A stretch of 64,000 nucleotides of DNA, taken from the NCBI GenBank assembly GCA_037127315.1, contig JBBBDQ010001937.1:519501-583500 (forward strand), in the 5' to 3' direction. A program made the position numbers and the translations under genes. Shown here one piece after another: positions 1 through 10,604 of this stretch. This DNA comes from Ascarosepion bandense. Taxonomy: Eukaryota > Mollusca > Cephalopoda > Sepiida > Sepiidae. Below the pieces are notes generated by a model that was given only the letters and a program-made list of their open reading frames with translations, made no database searches and was not told the origin of the DNA. Each line of letters starts with the position of its first letter. Positions within the stretch are counted from its first letter, which is position 1.

Positions 1-140
1 CTATCTATAAAAGAGTGTACATTGAAGTCAACACTCAAGACTGACAGACTGTTTTATGCTAAGCGTGGCCGGATGATTGCGCTTAGCATGTATCTGTCGC
101 CACTGAATGTTGACATCAATGTTCACTCTTTTATATTTCC
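1..140. repeat. Foldback (inverted-repeat) element
   Basis: Two arms of about 30 bp (about 5-35 and 108-138) are near-perfect reverse complements, beginning TATAAAAGAGTG and ending CACTCTTTTATA. Inside them a second hairpin (ATGCTAAGCG at about 56-66 against CGCTTAGCAT at about 80-90) forms a nested stem. No open frame is present. This is the form of a small MITE-like foldback; the family is not recognised. It may extend left of the window. Confidence 0.6.
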
Positions 141-206
141 ATACGCTCTATCTCTGATATTGTACACTTTATCCTATAAATATAGCACACCTTAAAAGTA
201 TATTTA

Positions 207-241
<35 letters not shown>

Positions 242-739
242 CTAGTAATAATACCCGGTGTAGCAGACGTTAAATCTCATTCATGCAATATGTTCCCCAC
301 CATAGTTGTCTCTCTGATAGATTTTTGGATACAGCAAATGCCAACAACTAGATAGTCTTCGAGCATTTGGATAGTCGTCTTTTTAATAGACGTCTATTTA
401 AAGAAAGCCATACAGACTGCGTAGAGAAACTGCACACATAGTAGCTTCTTAACCCCACCCCAGTTAAAAGATGAAAACAAAACGAGTGAAAAATTAAAAA
501 AAGCTGATCCGACATTTTTTAATATTTGTTGCATCAATTCGATCATAAATGTTATCTATTTTATATATAACAACTATTCCTTTTTACGATGATCATATTA
601 TTTCTATTTTGTTCTTTGAAATAATGGTCTGCTGTATGTAAATAAAATATTACTTTAATTCTGTTCTATGTAAAATATAAGCTTAAATATCAAACTAATT
701 AATCCCAAATTTTGCTAATAGTCTTCCAAGCACAAATAT
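141..739. repeat. AT-rich spacer with (TA)n and an old dispersed repeat
   Basis: A (TA)n tract lies at about 211-238. The stretch 585-735 recurs in diverged form at 3860-4012 (shared blocks include TATTTCTATTTTGT and CTAATAGTCTTC). A piece near 525-545 (TGTTGCATCAA) recurs at 2818-2830. No gene is seen. The repeat family is unknown. Confidence 0.45.
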
Positions 740-2737
740 TATTTATTTATTTATTTATTTTTAATCATTTCACTCCAAGCAAGGCATTCCACTAACACTA
801 TTACGCATGGGGCTACATAGTGGTTAGATGTAGGAAATGTTAGAATGAAGGTGATAGATAGGTAAGTATACCAAGGATGAGGGTTGGGCAGATGGGAAGA
901 GTGCTTGAAAGATTGGGAGCGATTTAGTGTGTTAGAAGGTGTCTATTAACCTTACATTTAAACTCCTGGAGATCGTAGCCATCGGGGAAGCAATCATGTG
1001 GAAGGGAATTCCACAGTCGGGAAGGGCGAGAAAAGAAACCGTTGGAGTAGAAGTTTCGGTTGCATTTTATCGGTTTCACTGTAAAATGGTGGGAACTAGT
1101 TGCTAATCTAGTTTCTCGTGCAAATTCGTATCTGGGGGCAGCAGTGATCTAAGTTCATTGGAGCAGAAGCCGTGAAAGTATTTATAGAAGAGACACAGGG
1201 AAGCCACGTCGCGCCGGTGAGAGAGAGACTGCAGGCGGTCTGCCAAGTTGGTATCGATCACATTACAAACCCTCCGCTGTACCTTGTCGAGAAGCCCGAG
1301 GAGAATAGCAGGTGCAACCGACCAGATATGGCAGCAGTATTCAATGCACGGGTGGATGGTAGATTTATATATGTGCAAGATAGATTCAGATGGAAAAAAA
1401 CATCCGGGCCCTGCACAGAGAACGACTTTCATAGCAGCGGATTTAGCAATGGATTCGATATAGTCATTCCACTTGAGGTCCGCTCTAAGTGTGAGACCAA
1501 GTAGGCGTAGTGTTTTACTATCTGGGAGGCAAGCCTGATCCATGCTAATGGGAGGTAGGTGCGGTTGTCTATGATGGTTAATTGATAGTAGCTTCGTTTT
1601 AGAAGCATTGAAATTTACGAGCCATTTCTTACCCCAGTCCACTACGGATTGGAGGTCCTTTTCAAGCTCGGCTGCAAGGTTAGCTTTGTAGCCTACACCA
1701 GATTTTTGGTCGAGAGTAAACTGTGGTGTCATCTGCGCTACATACCTACGTGGGATCTTATGGAATCACGGAGATCATTAATATATATCAGAAAGAGCGT
1801 AGGACCTAGGATAGAGCCTTGAGGGACCCCTGCGTTCGTATGGTAGTTCTGGGAGGCATGTCCGTTTAATACCACCTTCATTGTGCGATTAGAGAAGAAT
1901 GGCTCGATTAGTTCAAACAAATGTCCAGTTATACCATAGCTCAGCAGTTTGCATTAAAGGCCAGCATGCCAAACTCTGTCGAATGCTTTAGAGATATCCA
2001 AGGCAACGGTTCCGGCTTCACCATTTCTGTCGAGTGCCTGAGATATGTACTCGGTGATGTTCGTTAGCATATCAGCAATAGACCTGGTGAAGCGGAAACG
2101 ATACTGCTTGTCCGAGAGGAGCCTTTGTGCTGTGAGATGCTGAACCACCTTGGCCTTGATAATGGCTTCGAACACTTTGCCAAAGTTCGGAAGAAGGCTG
2201 ATAGGTCGGTAATTTGCGGGGTCCGAGGGTTCTCCAGTGTTTTTAAATATAGGAACTACAGAAGAAGATTTCCAACAGGCAGGAAAGCAGGAAGCAGATA
2301 GGCAGAAGTTGTAGAGCTTAGAAAGGACATAGGAAAGTTCGGGGGCACATTTCTTTAAGACTATGATTGAGATTCCGTCCCCTCCGTTCCCTTTGTGAGG
2401 GTCAAGTTTTGAGATTATCTTAGAGACAAGCAAGGGTGTAATATGGACGTCGTTCAGTTGAGACTCAGTTCTAGGTGTGAAGTCGGGTGTAGCAACTCCA
2501 AACGAGTCAAGTCTCGAATTATTCGAGAATCTGCAGCAGAGGTCTAGCAGTGAGTCCCTTTCGGAGAAACGCGTGGGGAAGTCCACCACTTGCGTAAGGG
2601 ATTGGGTGATTGAAAGATTCATGGTGTGGACACCAGCAGGGTCGATGATAGAGTTCTCCAGCCACTTGGTGTTGTGGGCGTTAAAGGCACCAAACACGAA
2701 TATATGGGCAGAGGTATGGGAAGAAATGGCTTTGAAA
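740..2737 (-). mobile_element. Non-LTR retrotransposon (LINE family A), 5'-truncated, internally deleted
   Basis: Antisense LINE copy. Reading the minus strand from about 2700, it encodes the end of an apurinic-type endonuclease (FGAFNAH, normally GDFNAHH), then reverse transcriptase (YRPISLLPNFGKVFEAII, ALDISKAFDRVWHAGL, GVPQGSILGPTLFLIYIND) and a C-terminal region ending in the family's RLWNSLP-type motif. It ends in a 3' UTR and an (AAAT)n tail. The endonuclease segment LLDLC is joined directly to RT-proximal RFSNNS near 2540, so roughly 250 codons present in the 47.9-51.0 kb copy are missing. A one-base insertion near 1735 breaks the frame inside the catalytic YADD motif. It is dead. Jockey/CR1-like placement is inferred from motif style. 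Confidence 0.92.
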
Positions 2738-3099
2738 GAGAATTTCTTATTTATAATGCTTCGTATACATACCTCAAATTAGAAATTAGAAAAGATGAAC
2801 CGACTGCTCAAATATAAATGTTGCATCAAATCAGTCATTATTATTTTATTTTATATATATATATAATAATATATATATATAAAATAAAATAAATTCCGAT
2901 GTTCAAATCAGTTACATGGCCATTTCTACATGAAATCCCTAAGAGAAATTTCACGCATCATCGGTAACTACTTTATTTCAAAATAAACCAATATATTTTA
3001 CCGGCCGAAGTTTTAAAAAATATACATTTATTTAAAAATAAACCAAGATATTTTACCGTCGGAAGTTCAAAAACATATAAATCACAAAATATATATTTA
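2738..3099. repeat. AT-rich spacer
   Basis: Contains a (TA)n-rich palindromic tract at 2845-2890, and a 40-bp sequence repeated at about 2990 and 3040 (aataaaccaatatatttta / aataaaccaagatatttta). No gene is seen. Confidence 0.4.
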
Positions 3100-3435
3100 T
3101 TTGTGTATCGAGGCAGCAAATAATTTTCTAAACATATACTGTTAAATATATGAGACAATGTCTATTATGTATAATCATGAGCCATTTTAAACATCGTATT
3201 TTGGCTTTAATTTTAATTGAAATTAAAGACAAAAATTCTCCAACATTTGGATAATTTCTTATGAAGTTTGTGCTAAGCTTTCGGCTCACATGAGCCATCT
3301 TCAGAGAGATTATTAAGACGGTGACACAATAGCATCCACCATCAGCGACGTTTTTATTTTGTTTTGACATGAAACTCCGCTAGGCAACGGCAGTAGTTAC
3401 CAAAAATAACAAACGCAGTTTGTAAATTTGTATTG
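3100..3435 (-). mobile_element. Penelope-like terminal repeat (pLTR), solo copy
   Basis: On the minus strand this is the same sequence as 30490-30890, where it follows a Penelope-like GIY-YIG reading frame. That is why I call it a pLTR. Shared blocks include TCCAAATGTTGGAGAATTTT and CGAAAGCTTAG. A hairpin GGCTC-ATGT-GAGCC lies between CTGAAGA and GAAA at 3279-3304. An 80-codon open frame (3370-3128, minus) aligns with one in the other copy, but it overlaps the hairpin and may be fortuitous. Confidence 0.65.
3279..3304 (-). ncRNA. Hammerhead-like core in pLTR (incomplete)
   Basis: Minus strand: CTGAAGA (3304-3298), a perfect 5-bp stem with a 4-nt loop, then GAAA (3282-3279). CUGANGA, stem II, GAAA is the two-strand hammerhead core, and hammerheads are known in Penelope-like pLTRs. 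I could not find a convincing stem III and NUH cleavage triplet here, so this is a hammerhead-like relic or a different fold. Confidence 0.35.
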
Positions 3436-3494
3436 AGGTTCAATGACGACACACCGCGTAATTATTATAATTATATTTAACGGTATATTTTTAG

Positions 3495-3497
<3 letters not shown>

Positions 3498-3530
<33 letters not shown>
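3498..3530. repeat. (TA)n microsatellite
   Basis: Uninterrupted alternating TA directly upstream of the 3540-3700 repeat arm. Confidence 0.95.
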
Positions 3531-3544
3531 AAAGAATATTAATA

Positions 3545-3690
3545 AAACAGTTTTGAATTTAAAAATGTACTTTTTTTGGACAGTATTTGTTTATTTTTAT
3601 TATTGTATTTTATATTTCAGACCGCCCTCGGTCCTTCATCAGAAACGAGTGATTTTTAAATTTGAATTAGAAACGTATTTCACGATAGCG
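3545..3690 (-). mobile_element. Single arm of a hammerhead-bearing foldback or pLTR-like repeat
   Basis: Minus strand matches the palindromic element at 40835-41005 (shared GACAGTATTTGTTTATTT and GATATTTCAGACC-type blocks, all in one orientation). Only one arm is present. It carries a hammerhead-like core at 3615-3642. Membership of the Penelope/retrozyme group is inference. Confidence 0.5.
3615..3642 (-). ncRNA. Hammerhead-like core (CUGAUGA / stem II / GAAA)
   Basis: Minus strand: CTGATGA (3642-3636), then a stem with GACCG pairing CGGTC around a 4-nt loop, then GAAA (3618-3615). Both invariant core strands are intact. Stem I has decayed to GTTT/AAAC and stem III is weak, so activity is doubtful in this copy. 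Confidence 0.5.
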
Positions 3691-3796
3691 TCCGAATATT
3701 TTTTTTGTTTACATCACGTGGTGTGTTTGTTCACAACATGCGGCACGTCCGTAGAGAAAGTCTGTTTGTTTTAGATAAAAATTTCTTGGAATATCT

Positions 3797-3803
3797 GAGA
3801 AAA

Positions 3804-3856
<53 letters not shown>
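3797..3856. repeat. Poly(A) then (TA)n tract
   Basis: About 20 A residues run into alternating AT. It is followed at 3860-4012 by a diverged second copy of the 585-735 repeat. Confidence 0.9.
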
Positions 3857-3860
<4 letters not shown>

Positions 3861-4057
3861 ATTTTTTATGATGATAAAACTATTTCTATTTTGTCCTTTC
3901 AGATAAGAGTATACTGTGTGTAAAAAACATTTAAATTCTGTTTTATATATAATATAAGATTTGAGATATGCACCTAATTAATAACTAAATCTACTAATAG
4001 TCTTCTAAACACGATTCTATAATGAGAACAGAGGCTCAGCTTCAGCTTCTAATGAGC

Positions 4058-4367
4058 ATTCAATCAGTTAAGTGCCATGCGCGATACACGCTTGGGCGAT
4101 CATGTCTCGAAAGAGACATGACTGACTGGGCAGAAGATTATCCCGCAGTAGGTTAACATTGCTTTCTGCGGTAGACTGGTAGCCGACCAAGGCTATAGAA
4201 CCCAATCTGTCCTATCATTTAACCCATAACTGAAGGGAAGAGACGGATTAATACCTTTCCCAAGGGTATTTGTGCGTAAGTGAATGCAAGGAATTCAACT
4301 GGAATTCGAACTCGGTTCCCCGATTTCTCGTTCCGAGCCGATATCCACTGCGCCACAACGCACATCC
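4058..4367 (-). mobile_element. tRNA-derived SINE (family S1), full-length
   Basis: On the minus strand it opens with GTGGCGCAGTGGATATCGG (pol III A box) and TTCGAATTCC (B box). The body then gives GGTTAAATGATAGGACAG and TAGCCTTGGTCGGC, a GTCTCTTTCGAGACATGA hairpin and CGCCCAAGCGTGTATC. About 310 bp. The same head and body recur at 8.1, 23.3, 34.1, 34.7, 43.4, 43.8 and 54.0-54.9 kb. Octopus tRNA-derived SINEs of this design are known; the exact named family is not assigned. Confidence 0.88.
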
Positions 4368-4910
4368 TCTAATAAGCATTATTCTGCTTTAATTGAACAT
4401 ACATAAAGAAAAAGGATAATTCTTGCTTAGCTTTTATGATAGTATCTGGGACTTTCCATTACAGTGGAGGTATGACGCTGGGTGTAGGGAACATTTACTA
4501 TGACAAACTGTAGAACAAATATTAAATCTGAATGAGAATTTCTTGTTTAAAATGCTTCGTATACAATATACGTCGGTCAGTGACGAAAATATAAAAACTT
4601 AGTAAAATTATAAAAATCCCTAAAAAGTTTATTTATATACTGAAATTAATTTTTCAATGAACTCGAAATAGCTTTGAGTCTCCCACAAAGGCAACAATCT
4701 TAATTCATTTAAGAGTAGGATCTATTATTATTACTTATTTTCTCAATGCTCATGACCTTTTTTTCTAGACTATATCACACACCTCATTCAGTAACTATCT
4801 ACTTTAAGTTGATCTTCAAACGTCAGCTAGATTAGGATGATATCATGGTGCCCTATTCTATGAGAATGGACACTTCCTCCGTTAATAAATAATAACCTGA
4901 GTAACTTCCG
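4368..4910. other. No recognised feature
   Basis: AT-rich non-coding sequence. A block near 4535-4570 (GAGAATTTCTTGTTTAAAAT) resembles 2740-2765, so it is probably old repeat. Confidence 0.4.
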
Positions 4911-5456
4911 GGGAAGCAGTTGTGAGGCAGTCGTGTGACAGTTTTAAGACAGTCGTGACGCAGCCTAAATATATACCGTTCGGACTTAGACTTCTATCTG
5001 CTGATTACTAACTTTCTTACTTTGTATATATGTTCTTGTTATTCTAAAACACTATTTCGAACCTACCTTCCTGTTTTTTGTGTCTTTCTTCCTGGACCAA
5101 ACAGGCCACAACAACTTGGCGATGAAGTTTCGCCACAACAGATGCCCATTTGGGGTAATAGATATTAACCGGAATGAGAAACCAGATAGCTAAGTTTGAA
5201 TTCCAGTCGAGTTTATTACATTCACTTATGCGAAAATACTCCTGTAAAATCTATGAATTCATCTCGTTCTTTACTAGCTAAGGGATAAACAATAAAACTA
5301 CAAGCGATTGCTAATGCAGTATCCACACTATGCAAAAAATAAGAATTATTCCTAAAATTCAAAATATGATTTCTGTTTTAAATAATTCCATAAAAGCTGA
5401 CAACCTGAAAGCCCAAATCAATTCATGACTCAATCAAGTCTATATCTTAGGTAGAG
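4911..5456 (+). mobile_element. LTR retroelement fragment: LTR 3' part plus leader, tandem copy 1
   Basis: Nearly identical to 5531-6049 at an offset of 619 bp. The LTR part runs to about 5112 (ends CCACAACA). It is followed by TTGGCGATGAAGTTTCGCCA, which sits where a primer-binding site and leader would be in a Ty3/Gypsy-like element. No gag/pol frame follows. The 5' end of this LTR has been replaced by unrelated sequence before about 4911. Confidence 0.55.
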
Positions 5457-5466
5457 GGAGAAGAGA

Positions 5467-6049
5467 TGTATTATATTATTAAGTAGTAATTAGTGGGGTA
5501 TTAGTTTATTAATTCTTAACAATAAAAAAACGAGGCAGCTGTGAGGCAGTCGTGTGACAGTTTAGAGACAGTCGTGACGCAGTCTAAATATAACCGTCCG
5601 AACTTAGAATTTAATCTGTTGATTACTAACTTTCTTACTTTGTGTATATGTTCTTGTTAATCTAATACACTATTTCGAACCTACCTTCCTGTTTTTCGTG
5701 TCTTTCTTCCTGGACCAAACAGGCCACAACAACTTGGCGATAAAGTTTCGCCACAACAGATGCCCATTTGGGGTAACAGATATTAAGATAGATAATAATA
5801 GATAGCTAAGTTTGAATTCCAGTCGAGTTTATTACATTCACATATGCGAAAATACTCTTGTAAAAGCTATGAATTCATCTCGTTCTTTAGTAGCTAAGGG
5901 ATAAACAATCAAACTAAAAGCGAATTCTAATGCAGTATCCATTCTATACAAAAAATAAGAATTATTCCTAAAATTCAAAATAAGATTTCTGTTTTAAATA
6001 ATACCATAAGAGCTGTCAGACCAAATCAATCCATGAATCAATCAAGTCA
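5467..6049 (+). mobile_element. LTR retroelement fragment: LTR plus leader, tandem copy 2
   Basis: A likely complete LTR (about 5467-5731, begins TGTATTATATT, ends CACAACA) is followed by the same leader as copy 1. The first 70 bp of the LTR match the minus strand of 43700-43805 and of 54290-54410 and 54610-54700, so LTR 5' ends are also embedded in the SINE arrays there. LTR-leader-LTR-leader order means tandem duplication or LTR recombination, not a simple provirus. No protein domain is visible. Confidence 0.55.
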
Positions 6050-6913
6050 ATTAGGTGTACCCTATCAAATGCTTGAAAACCTAACTACTCACAAAACCAC
6101 TTGTTATAGTCGAACACATTTGTAAGCTTCAAACAGCCAAACTTGCTCACACTTATCTCGTTCCGTTGTGTCGTATTTGCTAATCTTAGTTGAGTTTAAT
6201 GATCTTTTGAAGTTACTTTCTATCCTCAAGGAGTTTGTCACGAGACTGAAAAGAAAGTTTATTTTGTAATGGAATCTTTGTGACAACGTGGCGATCTCGA
6301 GTTCCAATTTGGTTTTATTGCTTTTGCTTCATTTCTAAGCCGCGTCCTTTCGATGAAGTCTAAATCTGTCTATTCAACACAGATTGATTTATGAAGAGGA
6401 CATCGACATTAGTAAACCGCATTTCATTTTGTGAACCGCCCTACCCAGGTAGAACCTTGTCTCGGATAAAACAGATTTTCCGAGGCCCATAACGTTGGGG
6501 CAAAATGAACGTACACTTACCTTCACTTAGGGAAATTCCGCTTGGTAACAATGGTTGGCTGGATTATATGTATGCCTGTTTTGAATTCAGACAGCGAAGA
6601 AAATGACGGCTTTAAAAAGCCAGTCGGATAAAAAGAAGAACAATATAAAACTTTCAACCGACCACCTTTGAATAATTATGGCGTTTTATTTAACGGGTGT
6701 TGCATCTGAGAACAGGTTGCTTTTGGTCTTATTGGAAAGCTGAGAAAAAAAAAGTGAAACAGATGGAAAGAACTAACTTTAGAAAAAATCACAAGGAAGC
6801 GAAAATAGACGAGTAATCAAGACGGTAGATAACGATTGATAATGTATTTAAATTTTTGATGAACAAAGTTAGCTGGATAACATGGAGCCAAAGGAATGTT
6901 CTCGTGAAAAGAA
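6050..6913. other. No recognised feature
   Basis: Moderately AT-rich. A 67-codon minus-strand open frame (6307-6104) has ordinary-looking composition but no motif I recognise. It may be remnant coding sequence of the LTR element upstream. Confidence 0.35.
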
Positions 6914-7868
6914 ACTGTTAGCATCGAAAAGGACCTCCAATCCGTAGTGGACTGGGGTAAGAAATGGTTCTTAAATTTTAATACTTCTAAAAAGAAGCTG
7001 CTATCAATTAACCATCATAGACAATAACACTTACCTCCCATTAGCATGGACCAGGCTTGCCTCCCAGATGGTAGAACACTGCGCCTCCTTCGTCTCACAC
7101 TTTCGGCGGACCTCAGGTGGAATGACTATATCGAATCTATTGCTAAGTCCGTTGCTATGAGGGTCGGTTCCCTGTGCAGGGCCCGGAAGTTTGTTTTTTT
7201 TATTGTCTATTCTGCACATTTCTAAATCTACCATCCGCACGTGCGTTGAGTACTGCTGCCACGTCTGGTCGGGCGCCCCTCCTATTCTCCTCGGGGTTCT
7301 TGACAAAATACAACGAAGAATCTGTAATGTGATCGATACCGACTTGGCAGACCGGCCGCAGTCTCTCTCTCTCTCTCTTACCGGCGTGACGTGGCTTCCC
7401 TGTGTCTCTTCTATAAATACTTTCACGGCTTCTGCTCCGATGAACTTAGATCAGTGGTGCCACCTAGGTAAGAATTTGCACGAGAAACTAGATTAGCAAC
7501 TAGTTCCCACCATTTTACAGTGAAACCGATAAAATATAACAGCAACTTCTACTCCAACAGTTTCTTTTCTCGCATTTCACGACTGTGGAATTCCCTTCCA
7601 CATACATGCTTCCCCGACAGCTACAATCTCCAGGAGTTTAAATGTAAGGTCAATAGACACTTCCTAACACACTATCTCGTATCTATTCTCTCAAACACTC
7701 TTCCACTCTACTCAACCCTCAGCCTCGATATCCTTACCCGTCTCTCACCCTCCTTCTGACATTTTATATATCTAACAACTATTTCTCTTTACATTCCCCT
7801 GTGTAAATCCTTGCGCAATAGTGGCAGTGGAATGCCTTGCTTGGGGTGAAATGATTAAAAATAAGAAT
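6914..7868 (+). mobile_element. LINE family A, 5'-truncated 3' half
   Basis: Encodes the region after the RT domain: VVDWGKKW, then (broken) MDQACLPD, IARSTIR-type, YCCHVWSGAP, LDKIQRRICNVID, and after a frameshift near 7370-7520 FFSRISRLWNSLPHTCFPD and LQEFKCKVNRHFLTH. Ends in the family 3' UTR with AATGCCTTGCTTGGGGTGAA and ATTAAAAATAA. Several stops and frameshifts. Reading frames on the opposite strand here are antisense shadows. Confidence 0.93.
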
Positions 7869-8107
7869 TTATAGTTAAATCTTACGCGGTACTGAACTAG
7901 AAAGAAAATGGCAAAGCATGAGAAAATATCAGACTTACAAATATGTAAGATAGATTCTGGAGAGAGGAATTATATAGACCGATACAATGACCCGATTTTG
8001 ACATATATTTAACATATTTATCACGAAAAGACACGGTCTTATTTGACGCATCCCAGTCTCTGCACGGCATCTAGCCAATTGAAACTCTGAATTAATGAGA
8101 CTAGCAG

Positions 8108-8382
8108 CAATCTAGTCATTCAATTAATTATCATCCGCCGTACTTATTTGGGCGTTCTTGTCACTTTCGATCCATGACTGACTAGGCAGAAGTTATTCCT
8201 GCAGTAAACTACCATTTCTCTCTGCAGTAGATTAGTTGGTAACCAAGACTAAAGAACTGAATCTATTCTGCTACTGAACCCTTAACTGGATAGAAACGAG
8301 AAACATTTACCTTACCCTTAGGTATTATTGCGTAAGTGAATGCAACTGAGGCGATATCTATTGCAACACAACTCACACTGTG
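8108..8382 (-). mobile_element. tRNA-derived SINE S1, degraded
   Basis: Minus-strand copy with recognisable blocks (GGTAAAGGTAAATGTTTC-type, GCAGAAGTTATTCC, TGACTGACTAGGCAGAAG on the plus strand). The head is badly diverged and the hairpin near the 3' end is lost. Older than the 4.06-4.37 kb copy. Confidence 0.7.
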
Positions 8383-8644
8383 CTTAAATAAATAATAAAC
8401 TCTTGGTACCATCGCGAAGCGTTTATCGGAATAATTACCATTGCAGTATTTATTAAAAAAGGTACTGGGACGCTAAGTTAGGGCGTTTGGAGAGTGATTG
8501 AGGCCGAGATGACAGATCAGGATCAATACTATTGCCCATTTCTCTCTGGATTTAATCAAGAATCTCCAAATACACAGCAAGGTCCCCAAGCCAAATGTAG
8601 GAGCATAAGCATAAGAAAGTGGAAGATTTATAAAAATTTAATAA

Positions 8645-9357
8645 CTAGCAGTATAGCCGGCGTTACTCGGGTGTAATGAAAGTTTTAAAACTAATCCATG
8701 GTCCTCCAGCTCAGACACTTTGGACGTTGGTATGAAAGACTAAAAAGCAATAGTTGTTTCCAGTTAAAGCAAAACCGTAGGCTGAAAGAAAAATGAATGG
8801 ATTTTGATTTCCTGGTATCGATGTCAAATAAGTTCATCGTAAACTGAATTTTGAAGGCTAAATAGGTCCTCTGATTAAATGGTATCATGGCCGAGACTAA
8901 GAACTACAATTATACCTACTTAGAGTCAAATCTGATGCAAAAACTAAAATAAAAGGGCTGAAAAAATACAGACATACAAGCAGATAAACATCTTGCCTTT
9001 TACATATATATTATCGATTTTCTGCCCTACTGTAAGAATTGCAACCTTGAAACTCCTGAATATCGTTTCTTATGTCTTTGTCTATGAGTGTATCAAATTT
9101 GCTTAAAATCGGACAACTCCTTCTATAACCCGATTTTTCCGATTATCGATATTCGATATTTATCGGGGGTACCTCGACACAAAACCTAGCTAAGAACACT
9201 CGCAGACGCTTATAGTATAACTGTGTAAATTTTGAAGAAAATCGGTTCATCCGTTTCGGAGTGTATAGGTAACGGACACAAACACACATAGGACACAGAC
9301 ACACACAGACACACAAAGACACACCCACACAAAGTTCAATTTATAAATAAGTTTAGA
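8645..9357 (-). mobile_element. Helitron-like non-autonomous element (family H)
   Basis: On the minus strand it begins TCTAAACTTATTTATAAA and ends in a short GC-rich hairpin followed by a 7-nt spacer and CTAG. It is flanked by A on the left and T on the right. A TC start, a subterminal hairpin, a CTRR end, insertion between A and T and no target duplication are the Helitron hallmarks. The internal sequence has GT-rich and TATATA tracts and no coding frame. 713 bp. Confidence 0.85.
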
Positions 9358-9365
9358 TTAGATTA

Positions 9366-9524
9366 GCCAACGGACGACAATGGAAGAAATTGGACAGGTT
9401 TAGTTTAAATTCTACCCGGAAAGTAGAAAAATTGTCTGAAACATACAATAGAAATGTACTTGATGCTCTGAAAAACACTGAGTTGATTAAACATCTAACT
9501 TCCAAAGGTCATTCAAAAATATAA
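9366..9524 (+). CDS. Unidentified 52-codon open frame, no start seen
   Basis: The frame starts GCC AAC GGA just outside the Helitron-like element and stays open to TAA at 9522. It encodes a charged, protein-like sequence (begins ANGRQWKKLDRF, ends LTSKGHSKI). Composition differs from the surrounding AT-rich noise. No domain is recognised. It could be the remnant of a transposon protein or a host exon, or chance. Confidence 0.25.
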   Translation, partial: ANGRQWKKLDRFSLNSTRKVEKLSETYNRNVLDALKNTELIKHLTSKGHSKI

Positions 9525-9965
9525 AGCTTTCATTTTCCAGTGTTAGCCAACGATAGGTTAATTGTCATTACTGGATTTGTCTAGCAAGTTTTAAATAAGA
9601 ACAGTTAAATATTTTGAAGACATTTCGCAGGTTTTTCTTGCTGGACGTCATCACAAGTTTAATGGCTAGGTTGTCTGCGGTGGAATATTTGATTTCATAC
9701 AATCGTTGTTAACAAAACTAGACCCTTTCCCATGCACTCCATGGTACTCCTGGTATATCTTTGGATAAAAGCTAATTTTTATTCTCGATGTCATCATTTG
9801 CCAACTTGGTATTTATACTGAGGACACAAATATTTAGTCATGTTTTAATAGACAGTCCGATTGGTCTGACAAAGTAGAAATGGCATTTGCTCGCGAAAAT
9901 GATTTTCAATCAGTTAAGTGGTGCAAGTAAATAAAAGTTTATTTAATTGCCTCTAAAATTAAACT
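9525..9965. other. No recognised feature
   Basis: AT-rich sequence with no open frame of note and no repeat recognised from elsewhere in the window. Confidence 0.4.
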
Positions 9966-10372
9966 TTTCGAAAATGAGAAAAAAACTGGAAGCGGCCGAA
10001 ATGTGGTTCTACAGAAGGATGCTACGGATATCGTGGACTGAGCATACAAGCAACGACGAAGTGTTAGAAAGAATGGCAACAAAAAGGAAATTGATGCTGA
10101 GCATCAGGAAGAGACAACTGAAGTTCCTGGGACATGCAATGAGGAAGGAGAGCCTGGAGAACCTGATACTGACTGGACAGATAGAAGGAAGGAGAGACAG
10201 AGGAAGGCAGCGGATAACATATCTGCAGAGTCTGATCAGGTGGATGACGGAACGGGGGTTGCCAGGAGCAACAGGAGCAAACATACTAAGAGCCACAAGG
10301 GATAGGGAGACGTGGAGATCCATGATCGCCTACGTCCTGAAGGGACAGGGCACATAGAAGAAGAAGAAGGTT
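9966..10372 (+). mobile_element. RTE-type LINE, 3' terminal fragment
   Basis: An uninterrupted frame encodes the C-terminus typical of RTE/BovB-like endonuclease-reverse transcriptases: EMWFYRRMLRISWTEH, NDEVLERM, RKRQLKFLGHAMRKE, LENLILTGQIEGRRDRGRQR and DRETWRSMIAY. It stops at TAG just before a GAAGAAGAAG tail. The very short 3' UTR and simple-repeat tail fit RTE. Heavily 5'-truncated; about 125 codons remain. Related fragments lie at 35.9-37.4 and 58.4-59.6 kb. Confidence 0.93.
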
Positions 10373-10604
10373 TCATGAACAATGGCTGATGCTAATTTCC
10401 AGAAAAGCAACTTATTTTATTTTCTTATTTGGATTTTTCCCCAATAACATGTAATTATTAAGTTGAATCAACTGCAAGGAATATCTGTGAACTCGTCACG
10501 CCAAACAATCTTTTGCACCAGAAACCATATTGCAGAATAGCAAATTTAACATTCTTTGGTGTAGTGAATGTTGTTGCCATATCTTGTAAAGAGTTTCTGT
10601 AATA

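Noticed and set aside
1172..1504. Antisense open frames of about 70-130 codons (MKVFIEETQGSHV type) at 1172-1504, 7031-7426, 20512-20832, 22703-22903 and 23786-24055
   Set aside because: They recur only because they lie opposite the conserved LINE C-terminal coding region. They are shadows of the sense frame, not a separate gene.
4058..4367. tRNA gene at the SINE head
   Set aside because: A and B boxes are present but there is no acceptor-stem pairing, and the sequence continues into a repeated SINE body.
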